A stretch of DNA of 64,000 nucleotides from JANWXD01 sp035575135 (GTDB lineage: Bacteria; Acidobacteriota; Terriglobia; Bryobacterales; Bryobacteraceae). The notes beneath the pieces were generated by a model that was not told where the DNA came from, searched no databases, and saw nothing but the letters and a program-made list of their open reading frames with translations. The position numbers and the translations under genes are program-made. The stretch spans positions 1-64,000 of the forward strand of contig DATLYE010000038.1 of the NCBI GenBank assembly GCA_035575135.1, read 5' to 3'. Numbering within the stretch: position 1 is the stretch's first letter; the number at the start of each line of letters is the position of its first letter. Below are positions 26,394-34,189 of this stretch, one piece after another.

Positions 26394-26645
26394 TCAGACG
26401 CGCGGGTTCCGGCGGGCCGGCATGCGAACCGCCGGGGCGGGGTTGGCTTTCCACTCGCGTTCCAGCTCCTCCAGTTCGCGCCCGATGATGGACTGTTCGA
26501 TGGCCCAGCCGAGGCCCGGCGAGTTGGTCAGAATTCGCCGCCTGCGGATCACCTCGAGGATGCGAAACCCCGTTTCCAGCCGGTTGCGGAGATCCAGGGA
26601 GCTCCCCTTGCGGTTCCCCGCCGCCTCTTCGTGTGCCGGCGACAT
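26394..26645 (-). CDS. small hypothetical protein
   Basis: 83 aa, preceded by a near-perfect Shine-Dalgarno sequence (AAGGAGGTAACCG then ATG), which argues that it is a real gene. Basic and acidic residues alternate (LRNRLETGFRILEVIRRRRILTN, GRELEELEREWKANPAP); helical, soluble, no signal peptide and no recognised domain. It is convergent with the methyltransferase gene, nine bases away. Function unknown. Confidence 0.6.
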   Translation of the reverse strand: MSPAHEEAAGNRKGSSLDLRNRLETGFRILEVIRRRRILTNSPGLGWAIEQSIIGRELEELEREWKANPAPAVRMPARRNPRV

Positions 26646-26838
26646 CGGTTACCTCCTTCGAGCGGGCGTCGGCCCGTGATCTAGTCCCTTCTATGTATAG
26701 TGAGGCCGGCCGCTCTCACCGCCAATAGCCTGAACGGTTCATTTTGGAGCCAGGGAGTACTAAAACCCTCAAAGCTTCCGGGGCCGCCGTAATCCGTTCG
26801 GGATTTCGGCCGTCATCAATGGGTGGAAGGAGACAAGG

Positions 26839-27375
26839 ATGCGGATTCAGAGGCTATTGATCCTGGCGGCGCCGGCGATTTTGATGGCTCAGGCTCCGGC
26901 GCCCAATGTAAGCGATCTGAAGACGTTCTTGGGACTTACGGACGCCCAGGTCACCCAGCTCCGGGACCTGAGGCAGCAGGAGCGGGAGGCTCTGCGCTCC
27001 GTGGCTCAGCAGATGGCTGAGAAGCGCCGTGCGCTTGGACAGGCATTACAGGCTGGCAGTACCGATGCCACCGCCCTGGGCCAGCTGCTTGTGGATATCC
27101 AGAACCTCCGCAAGCAGATCCAGACCACGAACGAGAATTTCCGTAGCCAGGCCCTGGCGCTGTTGACGGCCGATCAAAAGGCCAAGCTGGCGCAACTAGA
27201 AGCGGCGGCCAAGCTGGCACCTGCGATCCGTCAGGCGACGGCGCTCAACCTGTTGGCGCCCCCGGCAGGTCCGGGTTTGGGCCTCGGGCTGGGAAGGTTT
27301 GGTCTCGGTGTTGGCCCCGGCCCGGGCGCAGGCATGGGCATGGGTCCGGCGATGCGGATGCGCCGCGGGCGCTGA
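26839..27375 (+). CDS. Spy/CpxP-like periplasmic LTxxQ protein
   Basis: 178 aa with a signal peptide (first 18 residues, cleavage near LMAQA). A helical middle contains two LTxxQ motifs (LTDAQVTQL near 33, LTADQKAKL near 110), the mark of Spy/CpxP-like periplasmic chaperones and metal-stress sensors. The C-terminal 40 residues are Gly/Pro/Met-rich (GLGLGLGRFGLGVGPGPGAGMGMG), and the methionines may bind metal. GGAAGGAG ends five bases before the ATG. The gene stands alone and is closed by a strong hairpin terminator. Function as a chaperone is inferred from the motifs. Confidence 0.75.
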   Translation: MRIQRLLILAAPAILMAQAPAPNVSDLKTFLGLTDAQVTQLRDLRQQEREALRSVAQQMAEKRRALGQALQAGSTDATALGQLLVDIQNLRKQIQTTNENFRSQALALLTADQKAKLAQLEAAAKLAPAIRQATALNLLAPPAGPGLGLGLGRFGLGVGPGPGAGMGMGPAMRMRRGR

Positions 27376-27423
27376 GCACCGGCAGTTCTCACCCCCGACG
27401 ACCCTCACGGGTCGCTGTCTCAG

Positions 27424-27460
27424 AAAACCGGCCCCGGCTTGCCGGGGCCGGTTTTTGTTT
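27424..27460 (+). terminator. rho-independent terminator of the Spy-like gene
   Basis: A perfect 15-bp inverted repeat (27424-27438 and 27441-27455), GC-rich core CCGGCCCCGGC, with the right arm running into a T tract broken by one G (TTTTTGTTT). It lies 48 bases after the stop codon. Confidence 0.9.
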
Positions 27461-27479
27461 TGGGGCGATGGGGCGTTGA

Positions 27480-27859
27480 CGAGAGATGGAGCCCCGGGTG
27501 GGGGGCCCGGGGTCTCCACTCAGAGGGGCTTAGCGACGAGCTGGGCCTCGTCGCTGGGGATGCATAAGTCAATGACGACTTATTTGCCAATCGGTAGTGC
27601 ACGTGGCGTGCCAAATCGGTCTGCGCCGGCGTCTGGTGAATTCCATGGATTCCACGCGCTTTAGTGCGCCCACCCTCTGCCGAATCCCTCACTGAGTGGG
27701 GCAAATCTCACAGCCGGCGGGAAAAACACCCAGCGTAACGCGACACATTCAGCCTGTGACAGACGCCCCCACTGGTCTGGCCTCGCTCCGGGAGCGAAAT
27801 CGTCGGGGACTCACAAGCCTCCGCTGGAATGGTCATTAATGGATTAATGGATTGTGAAC
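27480..27859. other. intergenic region with three small hairpins, left of the island
   Basis: No convincing gene. Three inverted repeats lie close together: CCCCGGG/CCCGGGG near 27493-27512, AGCGACGAG/CTCGTCGCT at 27532-27540 and 27547-27555, and ATAAGTC/GACTTAT near 27566-27585. A short tandem ATTAATGG repeat lies near 27836-27851, just outside the left repeat. The purpose is unknown. Confidence 0.4.
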
Positions 27860-27913
27860 TGGAGCCACCCGCCGGGATCGAACCGGCGACCTGCTGATTA
27901 CGAATCAGCCGCT
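27860..27913. repeat. left attachment-site repeat (tRNA-Thr 3' remnant)
   Basis: Identical over 54 bases to 56796-56849. Read on the minus strand it runs from the anticodon stem (loop TTCGTAA) through the T arm, acceptor 3' strand and CCA. The sequence beyond 27913 no longer matches a D arm, so it is not a working tRNA. Confidence 0.9.
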
Positions 27914-27936
27914 ATGACCTCCCTGTTCCTACCCGG

Positions 27937-27956
27937 GCATAACCATAACTTTATGC
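27937..27956. promoter_or_regulatory. inverted repeat between att site and integrase
   Basis: GCATAA at 27937-27942 and TTATGC at 27951-27956, eight-base spacer; the flanks are partly complementary too. It lies just before the integrase promoter and could be a recombinase or excisionase arm site or an operator. Function inferred from position only. Confidence 0.3.
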
Positions 27957-27978
27957 TGGGGAAACGATTGTTCACCTG

Positions 27979-28007
27979 TTGCTTCCTGGCGCTTCCTCGG
28001 CTATAAT
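27979..28007 (+). promoter_or_regulatory. promoter of the integrase gene
   Basis: TTGCTT at 27979-27984, 17-base spacer, perfect TATAAT at 28002-28007. The integrase ATG is at 28070. Read by eye. Confidence 0.55.
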
Positions 28008-28069
28008 CGGACCATGTGTATCCCTGAAGTATCCCTCGAAAGGTTGACTAACTCAAATCAGTAGGCCCT

Positions 28070-29287
28070 ATGACGCGCCCCGATCCCCACCCGAAAGTGG
28101 TCGCAATGCCCACCCAGCAGCCAACCAAGCAACCGAAGACGGTGCCCTGTACACAGGCGGCAATCGACGCTCTGCCTTTGGGCAGCGGAGATTGGGTGGT
28201 CAAAGGAGTGCCCGGGTTGCTCGTGCGCTGCGGCGCCCGCGGCAAGAGTTTCCGCGTCCAACGACGCATTCGCGGCCGGCTCGTTAAACGTGTGTTGGGC
28301 AAGATGAGTGTGGCCGCCGCGCGGCGGGAGGCGATGAAACTGTGGGCCCAACTCAAGCCGGCACCGTTGGAAGGCAAAATGACATTAGCCCAAGCGTGGC
28401 ATCGGTACTTGGAGGAGAAAACCCTGGCGGCCAAGACGAGGAAGGTGTATGCGCAAAACTTGGAGCTGTATTTGGCCGACTGGAAGAACCGCACGCTGGA
28501 ATCGTTGGGTCAGGACCGCGCCGGCTTCCGGACGCGCATCTTGCAGATCGCCCGCCAACACGGCAAGGCGGCGGCGGGCAGTTTGCTGAGGACGTTCCGG
28601 GCGATTTACAACTATCATCGGCGTGTCAGCCCGGATCTTCCGGAATGTCCCAGCGTTGCGGTAGACGAGCCGCGCGTGCCTCCGCGCGACTGGGCCTTGT
28701 CGGACAAGGAACTGCGGGCTTGGTGGCGGGCCGTACGGCAGCTGGGCCCGTTGAAGCGCACGTGGTGGCTTACCGCGCTGTTGACAGGTGCCCGGGCGGC
28801 GAGCCTGAGTCATCTGAAGTGGGAAGATGTGGATTTCGAGCGCAAGGTGATTCGGTTCCGGGTGGCCAAGGGCGGGCGGTCGTATCGGGTACCGATGAGC
28901 GAGCGGCTGGCGTTGATCCTGTTGCGATGGCGCGAGCAGGCGGTGGCGAGCCAGTGGGTGTTTGCCTCGCCGCGGGATCCTTCGCGTCCGTTGTATGAGC
29001 AGGTGCGGGATGACCGCAAGGGCGTGCTCTCGCCGCACCATCTCAGACACACGATGCGGACGCAGCTGGCCGAGGTGGGCGCCACGTCGGATCTGGCGCG
29101 GATCGCCTTGGGGCACAGCATGACGCACGATGTGTCGCAGCGCTACGTGACGCCCCAATTGCTGGTTGAGGCGGTGCGGCCCTTGATGAACGCCGTGGCC
29201 GAGAAGTACGCGCAGAAGTTGGGGTGGGGCAGCTATGGCGCGACCGAGGAAAGCTCCGGTAGCGAAGGTCCGGCAGGCGGCAGCTGA
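28070..29287 (+). CDS. tyrosine recombinase (site-specific integrase)
   Basis: 405 aa. An N-terminal arm/SAM-like DNA-binding region spans residues 25-200; the catalytic domain runs from about 205 to 375. Catalytic residues are all visible: R242 in TGARAASLSHLKW, K267 in RVAKGGRSY, H323 and R326 in HHLRHTMRT, H349 in ALGHSMT and Y359 in SQRYVTP. It should catalyse integration and excision between the island and the tRNA-Thr gene. It sits 157 bases inside the left repeat, at the end away from the intact tRNA. ATG 28070 has a weak AGTAGG upstream; ATG 28106 is an alternative. A degenerate relative of its C-terminal end follows immediately. Confidence 0.93.
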   Translation: MTRPDPHPKVVAMPTQQPTKQPKTVPCTQAAIDALPLGSGDWVVKGVPGLLVRCGARGKSFRVQRRIRGRLVKRVLGKMSVAAARREAMKLWAQLKPAPLEGKMTLAQAWHRYLEEKTLAAKTRKVYAQNLELYLADWKNRTLESLGQDRAGFRTRILQIARQHGKAAAGSLLRTFRAIYNYHRRVSPDLPECPSVAVDEPRVPPRDWALSDKELRAWWRAVRQLGPLKRTWWLTALLTGARAASLSHLKWEDVDFERKVIRFRVAKGGRSYRVPMSERLALILLRWREQAVASQWVFASPRDPSRPLYEQVRDDRKGVLSPHHLRHTMRTQLAEVGATSDLARIALGHSMTHDVSQRYVTPQLLVEAVRPLMNAVAEKYAQKLGWGSYGATEESSGSEGPAGGS

Positions 29288-29424
29288 CGCTCGGGCTGCG
29301 CTGCTTGATCGGATTGTTGCAGAGATTCGGGAGTACCTGTGTCACGCCGCCGGGCTCCGGCATGCGACGATGAAGGTCGAGGCGCACCGGGCGTTCCCCT
29401 CTCCACAGAAAACCGGAGACAGAC

Positions 29425-29683
29425 CCCGTGGCAGCGCGCGACGAGAAGCGCGGCGTGGTGAGCGCCCATCACTTGCGGCACACCTATCGAACCGTGCTGG
29501 CCGAGGCTGGGAGCAACCCCGGATCAGGCGCGCCTGCTGCTCGGGCACTCGCTGGGCGGTGACGTCTCGCGGGGCTACATCACGCCGCATCTGGTGGTCG
29601 AGTCCTTGCGGCCGCTGGCCGAGGCGGTGGCGGCGCGCTATGCTGAGCTGCTGGGATGGAGCTGGGATGAAGCAGGCCCGTAA
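29425..29683 (+). pseudogene. integrase C-terminal fragment, frameshifted
   Basis: The translation gives VSAHHLRHTYRTVLAEAGSNP and, after a +1 shift at about 29520, DQARLLLGHSLGGDVSRGYITPHLVVESLRPL, ending at TAA 29681. This matches the last 90 residues of the intact integrase upstream, including HxxR, GHS and Y. The N-terminal three quarters are missing. It is probably the relic of an earlier tandem integration or recombinase duplication. One extra G in the CCCCGG stretch breaks the frame; a sequencing error cannot be excluded, but the 5' truncation is real. Confidence 0.8.
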
Positions 29684-30317
29684 GCAAGGCGCAGAAGGCA
29701 TGGCCGGCGAGGCGAATTACCGGACCCGGCTGGAGGCCGCCCGCAGCCTGTTCCGGGATCTGGCTAAGCGTGCCGAGGCGTTTGCTGCTCGTTTGGAGCA
29801 GATTCGCGACTGGGTGGAAGAGCGGCAGCGGCTGGAGGCCGAGAGCGAGGAGCAGCGCTTACGCCGCGCGAGGTTGCACCGCGAGATCGAGAGCTTCTAC
29901 GCCGGCTGGCGCCAGTGGGTGGCGGAGGCGCGCGCTGCCTGCGGGCGATTGCGGGGGCTGCTGCCGGCGCATGAGGTCGAGCGGTTTGCGGCGCGGCTCA
30001 GCGAGACGGCGATCGGGCCGAGCCTTCAGGCGCTACAAGAGCTCCTGGGGCGGCTGGAGGAGTTCCTCGCCGCCTCGAAGTCCGCACGGGCGCGCTTCCG
30101 GGAGCCCCGTAAGGTACAAGCGGCGGCGCAACCGACGCCATCACCTCCTGCTGCGGAGCGCTGGGTGACCGCCTCCGAGTATGCCGCCTACGCCGGCGTT
30201 TCGGTGCAGACGCTGGCCAACTGGCGCTGGCAAGACCGTAAAGCGGGCCGCGACCACGCCGCCCCCCGGCAAATCCGTCTACCACCGCATCGGACGCTCG
30301 GTGCGGTACCGGCTTGA
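29667..30317 (+). CDS. coiled-coil protein with C-terminal HTH, frameshifted end
   Basis: 216 aa as it stands. Long amphipathic helices (residues 10-150, e.g. RLEQIRDWVEERQRLEAESEEQRLRR) precede an excisionase/MerR-like helix-turn-helix beginning WVTASEYAAYAGVSVQTLANWRWQ. The normal end of such a domain, GKSVYHRIGRSVRYRLDEG then stop, is present in the next frame up to about 30327; a C6 run near 30262-30267 breaks the frame. With one base fewer the protein would have a complete HTH. It overlaps the integrase relic, suggesting an old integrase-accessory pair. Function beyond DNA binding is unknown. Confidence 0.6.
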   Translation: MKQARKQGAEGMAGEANYRTRLEAARSLFRDLAKRAEAFAARLEQIRDWVEERQRLEAESEEQRLRRARLHREIESFYAGWRQWVAEARAACGRLRGLLPAHEVERFAARLSETAIGPSLQALQELLGRLEEFLAASKSARARFREPRKVQAAAQPTPSPPAAERWVTASEYAAYAGVSVQTLANWRWQDRKAGRDHAAPRQIRLPPHRTLGAVPA

Positions 30318-30443
30318 TGAGGGATAGCCACCCCGGGGAAGGGGCGGATCGGGCGAGTGACCGGCAGGGGCGGGCGTCGATGTACAGCGCTCGCCTAGAT
30401 GCGCCAGCAGGCTGTGTCTAAAAAGTCGCTGCGAAATCATTTC

Positions 30444-31136
30444 ATGCCGGACCGCCTTCGGCAGCGGCAGCGGGTGCTGATCTGCTAAGCCGAACGGGTC
30501 CAGGCGCCGGGGCATCCCTTCTACCGGAAGCTGAAACAGGTTCTCGAACAGGACGGCTTTGACGAGTTCTGCGAAGAGCAGTGCCAGCGCTTCTATGCCG
30601 GGCGGCGAGGACGGCTGTCGCTGCCGCCAGGCGTCTATTTCCGCCTGATGCGGGGGCTTCTTCGAGGGGCTGGACAGCGAGCGCGGCATCGCTTGGCGGG
30701 CGGCCGACTCGCTGAACGTACGCGAGGGTTTGGGCTACGGCCTGGAACAGCCGACACCGGACCACGTGACGGTGTCGCGGACGCGGCGGCTAACCGACGC
30801 CGCAACACACGAGCAGGTCTTCGGCTGGCACACGATCGGCGTGGATGCGACGACCCTAGAGGCCAACGCGGTGATGCGCTCGATCGTGCGGCGGGACACG
30901 GGCGAAAGCTACCCCGAATATCTGCAGCGTCTGGCGGCGGCCGAGGGTATGCCCGGGGCCGATGCGGCGGCGCTGCGGCGGGTGGACCGGAGGCGGCGCA
31001 AGCAAGCCTCCAACATCGAGTGGGTGAATCCGCACGAGCCGGAGGCCGAGATCACGCGCCTGAAGGACGGCCGCGCCGCGCTGGCCTACAAGGTGGAAGA
31101 GGCGGCGGACATGGCCAGTGGGGCGGTCCTGGGGCC
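30444..31136 (+). pseudogene. degenerate IS1182-like transposase
   Basis: Pieces of a DDE transposase in order: HPFYRKLKQVLEQDGFDEFCEEQ, SLPPGVYFRLM, then after a frame change FFEGLDSERGIAWRAADSL, TPDHVTVSRTRRLTD, GVDATTLEANAVMRSIVRRDTGE, RLKDGRAALAYKVEEAADM. A TAA interrupts the first part at about 30486. There is a frameshift near 30650, a segment is missing between the HEQVF and GWHTIGVD blocks, and the C-terminal third is absent. A terminal-repeat-like GGCTGTGTCTAAAAAGT lies just upstream (about 30412); no matching right end was seen. Not functional. Confidence 0.75.
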
Positions 31137-31448
31137 TCGTAAAGGGCGGTCCGGCCCTCCCATCGCGGCCGTTTGCGTACAGCCAGGGCGTGCGGTCGAT
31201 CCCACCGGACCCAACAGTTCTGCATATCTTAGGCACGGCCTGCTAGGGACCATGCGAGCTCAAATCCGGGAAGAAAAGGAGGAATCAGATTCAGCCTGCT
31301 CACGCCGTCGGTCGCCTGAAATTCCGGCGAAAAGCTGAGCCCGACCTGCGTGGATCACAGCTATAATGTTCGCGTTCGCGCCGGAGTCGGCCGAGCGCGG
31401 TCAGCCGGTTCGGTCGCGAAAAGTCGCCAAAGACGAGGAGAGAAATTC
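31137..31448. other. gap between transposase relic and cas operon
   Basis: No convincing gene; the open frame that runs through to 31338 is the tail of the broken transposase. It contains the likely cas promoter. No CRISPR repeats are seen here. Confidence 0.5.
31362..31367 (+). promoter_or_regulatory. TATAAT -10 element ahead of the cas operon
   Basis: A perfect TATAAT lies 82 bases before the csb1 ATG. No good -35 is present at 16-18 bases upstream, so it may depend on an activator or be chance. Confidence 0.35.
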
Positions 31449-32744
31449 ATGAGTTTTTCCTTGCTCACCTACGAGGAACTCCGCGCCGCAGTGGCCGGAA
31501 CGGCCTTCGCATTCCGAGCCGTCACCGACCTGGATCCGGCCGGCGGCGACGGCGACAAGCTCTTCCCGCCCACCTATCAGGGCGGCGTCTACGCGCGCGA
31601 GCAGCGCATGATCGACGGCCGTCCTGTCGAGTGCGTGCTGCTCGACAGCGTGCAATCGCAGGCGAACCGGCTTGAGCTGGCGCTGCTTGAGTGGCATCGC
31701 AGCGCGCCGCCATCGGAGAAACCTTTCCCCCTCGTGCAGATCGATTTTTCCGGCACGACGGCCGCCGAAGTCGGTCTGTTCAGTGTGCTCGAGGCGCCGC
31801 ACCGTATCGCCGACGGCGTTTTTCTGGCGAGCGAAATTGAGGAGGAGGACAGCGGAAGGCGCGAATGGAAGCCCTTTCGCCATCCGAAGTACCCGAACAA
31901 GTCGAGCGCCCTGGGAAGGCTGGTCGATGAGGCCAGTCCCGCACGTGCCACGGGCCTGTTCGGCCTGTGCCCCACCGCCCTGGTGTTCGGCATGTGGGAC
32001 TCACACGGCTCGCGCGGCGGCCTCGGCCAGAAGTTCCAGCGAGCGCTGGTCTCCGAGATCATCGGCATCGACGCAACCGAGAACAATCGCCGCCCGGCCA
32101 GCCGGATCGACCCCCTCATCACGGTGGCCGGCGAGAGCATTCAGATCCGCAAAGCGGACGACAGGACCTGGACGGTCATTGAAACAGGCAAAGGCAACGC
32201 GAAGCTTTCCGAAGTCGGCTTGGGCAATGTCGTACCTTCCCTCAAAGTGCCGCCGGAGCAGCGCCGGAACTTCGAAAGCGAATATAACCACGGCGGCGTC
32301 TCGGTCCGCTTCGCGCGCCAGATCGCGGTTTTGTCGCTGCCGGCGCTGCGGCGCCTGCGCTTTCCGCTCGATTCGGCCTCGCCCGAGCAGCAGGCCGAGG
32401 CCGATGTCGCCGCCCGGACCGTGCTGGCGGCGTTCGCCCTCGCCGCCTTGGCCCGCCAGTGGGAAGCCGGATTCAGCCTGCGGTCCCGTTGCGATCTGGT
32501 GCCGCGCCACGAACTCACGCTGGCGCTGCTGGCGACCGGCGAGGCTCGCTCGTTCCGCCTTCCGGCCGATGCCGCAACCGAACTCTTGCGGGTTGCTGTG
32601 GCTGCGGCCAAATCGGCCGGGCTGCCCTGGCCCACCGGCGACAACCCGCCTTGGAAAGAGGGCTGCTTGACGCTGCGCCCTAACGTCGAGCTGGTCAAAG
32701 CTGTAACGCGCAGCCGCGAGCTGGCGGCCGAAGCCCGCGAGTGA
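31449..32744 (+). CDS. cas7: type I-G CRISPR Cas7 (Csb1)
   Basis: 431 aa, the length of Csb1/GSU0053-family Cas7 proteins, which form the backbone of the type I-G (formerly I-U) Cascade along the crRNA. Typical features: PPTYQGGVYAREQRMIDGRPVECVLLDSVQSQANRLE near 40-80, KYPNKSSALGRLVDEASP, CPTALVFGMWDSHGSRGGLGQKFQRALVSEIIGID, and the late NHGGVSVRFARQIAVLSLPALRRLRFP. ATG 31449 has GAGGAG upstream; the longer frame to 31350 is not supported. First gene of the operon; the GTG of csb2 overlaps its stop. Confidence 0.92.
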   Translation: MSFSLLTYEELRAAVAGTAFAFRAVTDLDPAGGDGDKLFPPTYQGGVYAREQRMIDGRPVECVLLDSVQSQANRLELALLEWHRSAPPSEKPFPLVQIDFSGTTAAEVGLFSVLEAPHRIADGVFLASEIEEEDSGRREWKPFRHPKYPNKSSALGRLVDEASPARATGLFGLCPTALVFGMWDSHGSRGGLGQKFQRALVSEIIGIDATENNRRPASRIDPLITVAGESIQIRKADDRTWTVIETGKGNAKLSEVGLGNVVPSLKVPPEQRRNFESEYNHGGVSVRFARQIAVLSLPALRRLRFPLDSASPEQQAEADVAARTVLAAFALAALARQWEAGFSLRSRCDLVPRHELTLALLATGEARSFRLPADAATELLRVAVAAAKSAGLPWPTGDNPPWKEGCLTLRPNVELVKAVTRSRELAAEARE

Positions 32745-34189
32745 ACCCGGCGATGTTCGGTTTCGAGATCCGCTACCTGCGGGGAGCGGTGACCGCGGCC
32801 GACGTCAGCCGCGGAAGCGAGAAAGACGAGGTCGAATGGCCGCCGCACCCCGATCGGCTTTTTTGCGCGCTCGTGCAAGCGTGGGCCGACGCCGGCTGCC
32901 CGGCTTCCGCCCGCGCGGCGCTGGAGTGGCTCGAGTCGCTCGGGCCTCCCCTGCTCCACTGCGGGCGTCTCCTGTCGAGCCACGCGGTCCAGCGCTACGT
33001 TCCCGTCAACGACAAGTGGCAGCCGCTAGATGAGAAGAACAAGAAGCCGTTCGCGCCGATTCCGGAGACTCTGCTCGGGCGGGACCACAAGCCCCGGCGA
33101 TTCGCCGTCGGAACCCTCAGTGAGGAGACGGTGCGCATCTGGTGGCCGGAGGCGGTCCCGGAGCCGCATGTGGTCCGGGAGCTGGAGGCGCTCGCGCGGG
33201 GCGTCGCCTGTCTCGGCCACTCCTCCAGTCTGGTCACCGTCGGCACGCTGGGCGAGGCTGAAGGTCTGGCGCCCGAATGGATCCCGCGAGCCGACGGCAG
33301 TCTTCCGCTGCGGGTGCCCGCGCCGGGCCGCCTCCGTGAGCTCGAGCGGGCCTACCAAGGCGGCCGCCGGCCGCCGCTGAGCGACTGGGCCAATTACGGC
33401 CGCCCGGAGAAACCCGTGAGTCTCTCTCAAGGACATCATCGAGAACTGATCGTTTTTCGGCTCGCCGCCGACCGCCCGCCTCTCCCGCTCGAAGCGACGG
33501 CGAAGCTGACCGCCGTCTGGCGGGCGGCTCTGCTGGCGCAGGCCGACCAGCCGGTCGCCGAGGCCATCAGCGGCCACGCGCCCGGGAGCACTGCGGCCGA
33601 TCCGCGGCCCAGTCAGCGCCCCCACCTGGCGCTGCTGCCCCTGGCCGACGTCGGACACCAGTTCGCGCGGGCTCACCTGCTGGGCGTGGCGGCGGCCTTG
33701 CCGACCGGGCTCAGCGCCTTCGAGCGGCGCGCCTGCCTCCGCGCCCTCGGCCGGGTTGGGGAGCTGACGCTCGGCCGCTTGGGAGTGTGGCGACTCGAGC
33801 GCTGCGACGCCGTGGAGCGCCGCGTTGCGTTGCAGCCGGAGACCTGGACCCGGCCCGCCCGAATCTGGGCGAGCGTCACCCCGGTGGTCTTCGGCAGGTA
33901 CCCGGACGAGCTGTTCGGCGACGAGGCCCGAGGGCTCATCCGGGAGGCCTGTGGAATCGCCGGCCTGCCGGAGCCATCTGCGGTGGTTCTGGCGCCTGTC
34001 GCCTGGGTGCTGGGCGCCCCGCCCGCATTTCGGTTCCCGCCGCTCCCGAGCCGCCCCGGCAAGTCGCGGCGCGCGCACGTGCATGTTCTGCTCGAATTCG
34101 ACGAGCCCGTCGGCGGTCCGGTGCTGGTCGGAGCGGGCCGGCACGCCGGCTATGGGCTGTTCCGGCAACTGGGCGGAGGCAGGGCATGA
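32741..34189 (+). CDS. csb2: type I-G CRISPR Csb2 (Cas5-Cas6 fusion)
   Basis: 482 aa, Csb2/GSU0054 family, a fused Cas5 and Cas6. The Cas5-like start is clear: FEIRYLRGAVTAADVSRG followed by VEWPPHPDRLFCALVQAW. Central PLSDWANYGRPEKPV and C-terminal HVHVLLEFDEPVGGPVLVGAGRHAGYGLFRQ (a Cas6-like glycine-rich end) are typical. The protein is expected to process pre-crRNA and cap the 5' handle. GTG 32741 overlaps the csb1 stop (GTGA); ATG 32753 is the alternative start. The stop overlaps the cas3 ATG (ATGA). Confidence 0.9.
   Translation: MNPAMFGFEIRYLRGAVTAADVSRGSEKDEVEWPPHPDRLFCALVQAWADAGCPASARAALEWLESLGPPLLHCGRLLSSHAVQRYVPVNDKWQPLDEKNKKPFAPIPETLLGRDHKPRRFAVGTLSEETVRIWWPEAVPEPHVVRELEALARGVACLGHSSSLVTVGTLGEAEGLAPEWIPRADGSLPLRVPAPGRLRELERAYQGGRRPPLSDWANYGRPEKPVSLSQGHHRELIVFRLAADRPPLPLEATAKLTAVWRAALLAQADQPVAEAISGHAPGSTAADPRPSQRPHLALLPLADVGHQFARAHLLGVAAALPTGLSAFERRACLRALGRVGELTLGRLGVWRLERCDAVERRVALQPETWTRPARIWASVTPVVFGRYPDELFGDEARGLIREACGIAGLPEPSAVVLAPVAWVLGAPPAFRFPPLPSRPGKSRRAHVHVLLEFDEPVGGPVLVGAGRHAGYGLFRQLGGGRA

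Noticed and set aside
27860..27935. A second tRNA-Thr gene
   Set aside because: Only the anticodon arm to CCA is present; the D arm and 5' acceptor strand are missing, so it is the attachment-site remnant.
28385..29158. 257-codon minus-strand frame opposite the integrase
   Set aside because: The plus strand holds a complete integrase with all catalytic residues; the antisense frame has no motif.
33787..34185. N-terminal extension of Cas3 by 133 residues
   Set aside because: It lies within csb2 in another frame; the ATG at 34186 overlaps the csb2 stop and begins at the expected Cas3 start.
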